Shown piece by piece: positions 59,727 through 64,000 of a stretch of DNA of 64,000 bases (position 1 is its first letter; each line of letters begins with the position of its first letter). Where the stretch lies: contig NZ_JAQIPB010000001.1 of NCBI RefSeq assembly GCF_028023875.1, forward strand, positions 124,001-188,000. Direction: 5' to 3'. Below the pieces are notes generated by a model that saw only the letters and a list, made by a program, of their open reading frames with translations, made no database searches and was not told the origin of the DNA. This DNA is from Xenophilus arseniciresistens. GTDB lineage: Bacteria; Pseudomonadota; Gammaproteobacteria; Burkholderiales; Burkholderiaceae_C. The translations under genes were made by a program, and so were the position numbers.

Positions 59727-60397
59727 TGGCTGGCCTCCTCCAGCGCCTGCAGCCGCCGCCGCAGGTTGGCCACGGCCAGGCGCACGCGCGACTTCACCGT
59801 GCCCAGCGGAATGTCCAGCAGCTGCGCAATGCGGGCATGGGGCTGGTCTTCGTAGTACGACAGGCGCAGCACTTCGGCCTGCTCGGGCGGCAGGCCGCGC
59901 AGCGCCGCATGCAGGCGGGCCTGCTCGCGCATGGCGTCCAGGTGATCGCCGGGCGCCGGGGCGTCGTCCACCAGCGTGTCGGGGTCGATTTCCACGGAAT
60001 CCTGCTCGGCCTGGGTGCTGGCGCGGCGGTGGCGGTCCACGCGCAGGTTGCGCGCGATGGTGAACATCCAGGTCGAAACGGCGGCCTGGCTCGGGTCGAA
60101 CAACGCGGCCTTGCGCCAGAGAGCGACCAGCGCTTCCTGCGCCAGGTCTTCGGCCACGTCCTCGGGCGTGCCGCCGCGCATCAGGTAAGACTTGATGCGC
60201 GGCGCGAAATGCGTGAAGAGCTGGCCGAAGGCCACGCGGTCCTGCGCCTGCGCCACGGCCAGCAGCCAGGCCGCCAGTTGCTCGGGGCTTGGCGCGTCGG
60301 CGCGGACAGGGGCAAGCGGCACGATGGACAAGTGGCGGGCGGGCACATGCGCCGGTGAGGCTGCAGACGATGAAAGTGAATTGGATGGCAGAGCCAT
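59723..60397 (-). CDS. rpoE: ECF RNA polymerase sigma factor, RpoE/ChrR-partner type
   Basis: A 224-residue ECF sigma factor. Region 2 reads EDLAQEALVALWRKAALFDPSQAAVSTWMFTIARNLRVDRHRR and region 4 RLSYYEDQPHARIAQLLDIPLGTVKSRVRLAV (each split by unconserved residues). The STWMFTIARN wording and the linked ChrR gene put it in the singlet-oxygen ECF group. A Ser/Ala/Pro-rich N-terminal extension of about 35 residues is unusual. I use the ATG at 60397, but the predicted promoter -10 ends only 5 bases upstream, so the message is either leaderless or starts at an internal GTG. Predicted targets are its own gene and the operons at 49785 and 60560. Confidence 0.93.
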   Translation of the reverse strand: MALPSNSLSSSAASPAHVPARHLSIVPLAPVRADAPSPEQLAAWLLAVAQAQDRVAFGQLFTHFAPRIKSYLMRGGTPEDVAEDLAQEALVALWRKAALFDPSQAAVSTWMFTIARNLRVDRHRRASTQAEQDSVEIDPDTLVDDAPAPGDHLDAMREQARLHAALRGLPPEQAEVLRLSYYEDQPHARIAQLLDIPLGTVKSRVRLAVANLRRRLQALEEASQ

Positions 60398-60401
60398 GCC
60401 C

Positions 60402-60431
60402 ATCTTACGCAGCCACCCTGCCGCCGGATCA
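60402..60431 (-). promoter_or_regulatory. Predicted autoregulatory ECF sigma promoter
   Basis: On the minus strand TGATCC (60431-60426), exactly 18 bases, then TAAGAT (60407-60402). The elements resemble the TGATCC/TAAGA-type promoters recognised by Rhodobacter RpoE (from memory). The start site would fall at about 60396, at the ATG of the sigma gene. Confidence 0.75.
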
Positions 60432-60495
60432 CCCGAGCCTGCGCGCCCAGGGCCTGCACGCGCGGCGCGCGGCATCTTGAACCGGCGCTGCCGGC

Positions 60496-60525
60496 AGATC
60501 CAAATCGCGCGGCCGTGCGTACAAG
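60496..60525 (+). promoter_or_regulatory. Weaker ECF sigma promoter before the FAD oxidoreductase gene
   Basis: AGATCC (60496-60501), 18 bases, TACAAG (60520-60525). One mismatch in the -35 and a weak -10 compared with the other two sites, but the spacing is identical and it lies 34 bases before the start codon, as at 49785. Confidence 0.5.
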
Positions 60526-60559
60526 GGCGGGCCACACAGCGCCGGCTTCAAGGACCTCC

Positions 60560-61966
60560 ATGCGTTTCGACTCCTCGCCCACCGGGAATGCCCCGCAGCC
60601 GCCCCAGCCCGGCCAGGGCCCGCTGCACGTGGCGGTGGTGGGCGGCGGCATCTCGGGGCTGTCGACCGCCTGGCTGCTGTCGCAGCGCCACAGCGTGACC
60701 GTGTTCGAGGCCGAGGGCCGCCCGGGCGGCCACAGCCACACGGTGGACGTGCCCCACGCCGCGGCAGCCACCGGCGCGCTGCCCGTGGACACCGGCTTCA
60801 TCGTCTACAACGAACCGGCCTACCCCAACCTCACGGCGCTGTTCGCGCACCTGGGCGTGGCCACGCGTGGCAGCGACATGTCTTTCGCCGTGAGCCTGGA
60901 CCAGGGCCGGCTCGAGTACGCGGGCACCAACCTCAACGGCCTGTTCGCACAGCGCAGCAACCTGCTGCGGCCGCGCTTCTGGCGCATGCTGGCCGAGCTG
61001 CTGCGCTTCTATCGCGAAGCGCCGCGCGACGCCGCCGAAGCCGGCATGGAAGCGCTGGACGCCTACCTGGACCGCCGCGGCTACGGCCGCGCCTTCCGCG
61101 AAGACCACCTCTACCCGATGGCGGCGGCCATCTGGTCCACCGGCGTGGGCGACATCGGACGCTACCCCACCGAAGCCTTCGTGCGCTTCTGCGAGAACCA
61201 CCACCTGCTGCAGCTCAGCGGCCGGCCCCAGTGGCGCACTGTGGTGGGTGGCAGCCGCGAATACGTGCGCAAGCTCAGCGCCGGTTTTGCGCATCGCCTG
61301 CACCTGAACAGCGCCGTTCAGGAGGTGCAGCGCGACGCCCGGGGCACGCGCGTGCGCACCGCCGCGGGCTGGCACCCCGACACTTTCGACGCCGTGGTGC
61401 TGGCCTGCCATGCCGACCAGGCGCTGCGCCTGCTGCCCGATGCCAGCGCGCAGGAGCGCCGCCTGCTGGGCGCCTTTGGCTACAGCCGCAACGAAGCCGT
61501 GCTGCACAGCGACCCGGCCCTGATGCCCCGCCGCCGCGCCGTCTGGGCGAGCTGGAACTACCTGGCCCAGGCCGGCGCGCAGGCCGGCCCACCCTGTGTG
61601 AGCTACTGGATGAACCGGCTGCAGCCGCTGCCGCCCGAGCGGGCGCTGTTCCTCACGCTCAACCCCCGGCTGGCGCCGCGCGCGGCGCACGTGATCCGCA
61701 CGCAGACCTGGGAGCACCCGCTGTTCGACGCCGCGGCGCTGCGCGCGCAGCGCGAGCTGTGGTCCCTGCAGGGCCGCCAGCGCACCTGGTTCTGCGGCGC
61801 CTACTTCGGCGCCGGCTTCCATGAAGACGGCCTGCAGAGCGGCCTGGCCGTGGCCGAGGCCCTGGGCCAGGTGCGGCGCCCGTGGCAGGTGGCGCGGGAG
61901 TCGGGGCGCATCCACCTGGGCGGCAGCGCCGCCCCGGCCCTGCCCGCGCCGGAGGCCCGCGCATGA
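60560..61966 (+). CDS. FAD/NAD(P)-binding amine-oxidase-like oxidoreductase
   Basis: A 468-residue flavoprotein. The dinucleotide motif is VAVVGGGISGLSTAWLLSQ (about 24-42), followed by FEAEGRPGGHSHTVDV. The C-terminal FAD contact is FCGAYFGAGFHEDGLQSGLAVAEALG. This family is always linked to DUF1365 and Cfa genes and probably acts as a lipid desaturase or oxidase in modified fatty-acid synthesis. AAGGA lies 5 bases before the ATG. Its stop overlaps the DUF1365 start by 4 bp (ATGA). Confidence 0.92.
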   Translation: MRFDSSPTGNAPQPPQPGQGPLHVAVVGGGISGLSTAWLLSQRHSVTVFEAEGRPGGHSHTVDVPHAAAATGALPVDTGFIVYNEPAYPNLTALFAHLGVATRGSDMSFAVSLDQGRLEYAGTNLNGLFAQRSNLLRPRFWRMLAELLRFYREAPRDAAEAGMEALDAYLDRRGYGRAFREDHLYPMAAAIWSTGVGDIGRYPTEAFVRFCENHHLLQLSGRPQWRTVVGGSREYVRKLSAGFAHRLHLNSAVQEVQRDARGTRVRTAAGWHPDTFDAVVLACHADQALRLLPDASAQERRLLGAFGYSRNEAVLHSDPALMPRRRAVWASWNYLAQAGAQAGPPCVSYWMNRLQPLPPERALFLTLNPRLAPRAAHVIRTQTWEHPLFDAAALRAQRELWSLQGRQRTWFCGAYFGAGFHEDGLQSGLAVAEALGQVRRPWQVARESGRIHLGGSAAPALPAPEARA

Positions 61967-62784
61967 GCCTGGATGCGCCGCACAGCCCCGCCCCGGCCGG
62001 CGCCAGCGCGCTCTATGCGGGCCGGGTGATGCACCAGCGCCTGCGGCCCCGGCGCCACCGGCTGAGCTACCGCGTGTTCTCGCTGCTGGTCGACCTGGAG
62101 GAGCTGCCCGCGCTGCACCAGCGGCTGCGCTGGCTGTCGGTGGACGGCTTCAATCTGTTCAGCATCCACCAGCGCGACCACGGCGCGGGCGAGCCCGAGG
62201 GGCCGCGCGCCCATGTGGAGCGGCAACTGCAGGCGGCCGGGCTGCACGCGGGCGGCGCGATCCGGCTGCTGACCATGCCGCGCATCCTGGGCTATGCCTT
62301 CAACCCGCTGTCGGTCTACTTCTGCCATGCGCCTGGCAGCGCCGCGCTGCAGGCCATCCTCTACGAGGTCAACAACACCTTCGGCCAGCGGCACAGCTAC
62401 CTGATTGCCGTGCCGCCCGGGCAGCCGCCGGGCCAGGCCGTGGTGCAGCAGTGCGACAAGGGCTTCCACGTCTCGCCCTTCCTCGATCTGGCGCTGCAGT
62501 ACCGCTTCGAGGTGCGCCCGCCGGCCGACGCGCTGCACGTGGGCATCCAGGTGCGGGACGCGCAGGGCGCCGTGCTGGTGGCCACGCTCGATGCGCGGCG
62601 CCGCCCGCTGTCAGACCGTGCGCTGCTGCGCGCCTTCTTCAGCCATCCGCTGCTCACGCTCAAGGTGGTGGGCGCCATCCACTGGGAAGCGCTGCAGCTG
62701 TGGCTCAAGGGCCTGCGCATCCACCGCCTGCCGCCGGCCCCGGCGCAGGCCGTGTCCATCGTCCGCCACCCACCGCCGCCATGA
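61963..62784 (+). CDS. DUF1365 family protein
   Basis: A 273-residue protein of the DUF1365 family. Signatures are YAGRVMHQRLRPRRHRLSYRVFSLLVDL at the start, LTMPRILGYAFNPLSVYFC and VNNTFGQRHSYLI in the middle, and CDKGFHVSPFLDL. Function unproven, but it is an invariant partner of the flavoprotein and Cfa synthase, so a role in lipid handling is likely. It is coupled to both neighbours by 4 bp ATGA overlaps. Confidence 0.94.
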   Translation: MSLDAPHSPAPAGASALYAGRVMHQRLRPRRHRLSYRVFSLLVDLEELPALHQRLRWLSVDGFNLFSIHQRDHGAGEPEGPRAHVERQLQAAGLHAGGAIRLLTMPRILGYAFNPLSVYFCHAPGSAALQAILYEVNNTFGQRHSYLIAVPPGQPPGQAVVQQCDKGFHVSPFLDLALQYRFEVRPPADALHVGIQVRDAQGAVLVATLDARRRPLSDRALLRAFFSHPLLTLKVVGAIHWEALQLWLKGLRIHRLPPAPAQAVSIVRHPPPP

Positions 62785-64000
62785 ACACAAGTTCCCTGTC
62801 CTCCCTCCCCGCCACCATGCCCGGCAGGGCCGATGCCCGGGGCGCCGGGAAGCCCCGGATTTTTTCGCTGATGCCCGGTTTTCTTCTGAATCGTCCCGCG
62901 CAACGCCTGCTGGAGCGGCTGCTGTCCCGGGTGCAGCATGGCTGCGTGACCGTGCAGCTGCCCGACGGCCGGCAACTGGAGGCCAGAGGCCCGCTGCCTG
63001 GCCCGCAGGCGCAGTTGCACATCGTGCGCTGGCGCGCCCTGTGGCGGCTGCTGCGTGAAGGCGATCTGGGCTTTGCGCGCGCCTACGGCCTGGGCGACTG
63101 GCACACGCCCGAGCTGGTGACGCTGCTGGACTTCGCGCTGGCCAACGAAAGCGCCTTCGGCAGCGGCCTGCAGGGGCAGCGCTGGGCCCGCGTGCTGGCG
63201 CGCGTGGGCCATCTGCTGCGCGCCAACACCCGGCGCGGCAGCCGCGACAACATCGCCGCCCACTACGACCTGGGCAACCATTTCTACGCCCAGTGGCTGG
63301 ACCGGCAGATGCTCTATTCGAGCGCGCTGTACCGCAACAGCCGGCAGAGCCTGGAGCAGGCGCAGGAAGAGCGGCTGCAGCGCATCCTGCAGCTGATGGA
63401 CACGCCGCACGGCGGCCAGGTGTTGGAGATCGGCTGCGGCTGGGGCGCGCTGGCCGTGCGGCTGGCCCGCCAGCGGCAGGCGCGCGTGACGGCCCTGACG
63501 CTGTCGCGCGAGCAGCTCGCGCATGCACGCCAGCGCGCCGTGATGGCCGGCGTTTCGCCGCTGGTGGAACTGCGCCTGCAGGACTACCGCGACACCGAAG
63601 GCCAGTACGACCGCATCGTGTCCATCGAGATGGTCGAAGCCGTGGGCGAGGCTTTCTGGCCGGCCTACTTCGACACGCTCAAGCGCTGCCTGCGCCCCGG
63701 CGGCAAGGTGGTGCTGCAGGCCATCACCATCGACGAAGCGCATTTCGAGCGCTATCGCCAGGGCGCCGATTTCATCCAGCGCTGCATCTTCCCCGGAGGC
63801 ATGCTGCCCACGCCCACCATCCTGCGCCAGCAGGCCGAGCGTGCCGGCCTGGTGCTGCGCGAATCGCAGCGCTTCGGCGCCAGCTATGCGCTGACCCTGG
63901 CCGAATGGCGCCGCCGCTTTCTGGCCGCCGCGCCGCAGATCAGCGCGCTGGGCTTCGACCGCGACTTCCGCCGCCTGTGGGAGTACTACCTGTGCTACTG
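62781..64000 (+). CDS. Cyclopropane-fatty-acyl-phospholipid synthase (3' end outside window)
   Basis: SAM-dependent enzyme that adds a methylene or methyl group to double bonds of membrane phospholipid acyl chains. 406 codons are present before the right edge and the frame is still open; family length suggests little is missing. The N-terminal lipid-binding domain contains GDLGFARAYGLGDWHTPELVTLL. The catalytic domain has NIAAHYDLGNHFYAQWLDRQMLYSSA, SAM motif VLEIGCGWGALAVRLARQ, and FIQRCIFPGGMLPT. Cfa enzymes are core targets of RpoE-ChrR in Rhodobacter. Third gene of the coupled FAD-DUF1365-cfa operon. Confidence 0.95.
   Translation, partial: MNTSSLSSLPATMPGRADARGAGKPRIFSLMPGFLLNRPAQRLLERLLSRVQHGCVTVQLPDGRQLEARGPLPGPQAQLHIVRWRALWRLLREGDLGFARAYGLGDWHTPELVTLLDFALANESAFGSGLQGQRWARVLARVGHLLRANTRRGSRDNIAAHYDLGNHFYAQWLDRQMLYSSALYRNSRQSLEQAQEERLQRILQLMDTPHGGQVLEIGCGWGALAVRLARQRQARVTALTLSREQLAHARQRAVMAGVSPLVELRLQDYRDTEGQYDRIVSIEMVEAVGEAFWPAYFDTLKRCLRPGGKVVLQAITIDEAHFERYRQGADFIQRCIFPGGMLPTPTILRQQAERAGLVLRESQRFGASYALTLAEWRRRFLAAAPQISALGFDRDFRRLWEYYLCY

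Noticed and set aside
1..64000. CRISPR arrays, tRNA and rRNA genes
   Set aside because: No regularly spaced repeats and no tRNA- or rRNA-like sequence were seen; a tRNAscan or Infernal run would be decisive.

Overview
The window is a GC-rich bacterial chromosome segment. Gene content and style (MdtABC-type RND pump, electron-transfer flavoprotein:quinone oxidoreductase, TRAP transporter with a D-erythronate dehydrogenase, omega-amino acid:pyruvate aminotransferase, CadR/CadA, EptA) point to a betaproteobacterium, most likely Burkholderiales/Comamonadaceae. The assignment is from protein character only; no rRNA or tRNA gene was seen. Most of the window is very GC-rich (the 60-base line from 50161 has 45 G/C). 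About 53.0-59.0 kb is clearly poorer (the line from 55801 has 27 of 60) and reads as acquired DNA.

Layout. 1-7.5 kb: mdtA-mdtB-mdtC efflux operon on the minus strand, with mdtC running off the left edge. 7.8-12.4 kb: small membrane proteins, a glutathione transferase, an alpha/beta hydrolase, and a LytS/LytR-type two-component pair closed by a terminator. 12.4-20.0 kb: a Tyr/Pro-repeat secreted protein, glnS, a nucleotidyltransferase, a META-domain lipoprotein, an RluE-type pseudouridine synthase, an M23 peptidase and a diguanylate cyclase. 20.1-25.5 kb: a TetR operon with twin operators, an MFS exporter divergent from a LysR gene, and a second LysR gene divergent from a class III aminotransferase (25.6-27.0). 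27.0-31.7 kb: AspA/AstE-like hydrolase, PLD-like protein, FKBP isomerase, glycosyltransferase, small secreted protein and AhpD-like enzyme. 31.7-36.4 kb: envelope-modification locus (EptA, PAP2 phosphatase, PmrAB-like pair). 36.4-44.7 kb: thioesterase, ETF-QO, ankyrin protein, denD and a TRAP transporter. 45.3-49.7 kb: acyl-CoA synthetase, CadR and CadA.

49.7-64.0 kb holds two halves of one stress-response locus. On the left is an operon of a Cfa-like methyltransferase, a DUF1295 and a DUF2177 membrane protein. On the right are an ECF sigma factor and its ChrR-type zinc anti-sigma factor (minus strand), divergent from an FAD oxidoreductase, a DUF1365 protein and a cyclopropane-fatty-acid synthase (cut by the right edge). 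Near-identical promoter elements, TGATCC-N18-TAGAAA at 49721 and TGATCC-N18-TAAGAT at 60431 (minus), with a weaker third copy at 60496, tie both halves to the same sigma factor. Between them lies the low-GC segment with an OLD-family ATPase/TOPRIM protein, a 347-residue protein of unknown function, an HNH-like zinc protein, a decayed XRE regulator and a DUF4365 nuclease-like protein. The simplest reading is a small defence-type island inserted into a singlet-oxygen/RpoE-ChrR-type regulon. The HNH-like gene plus its unknown partner, possibly with OLD, is the best candidate here for an undescribed system.
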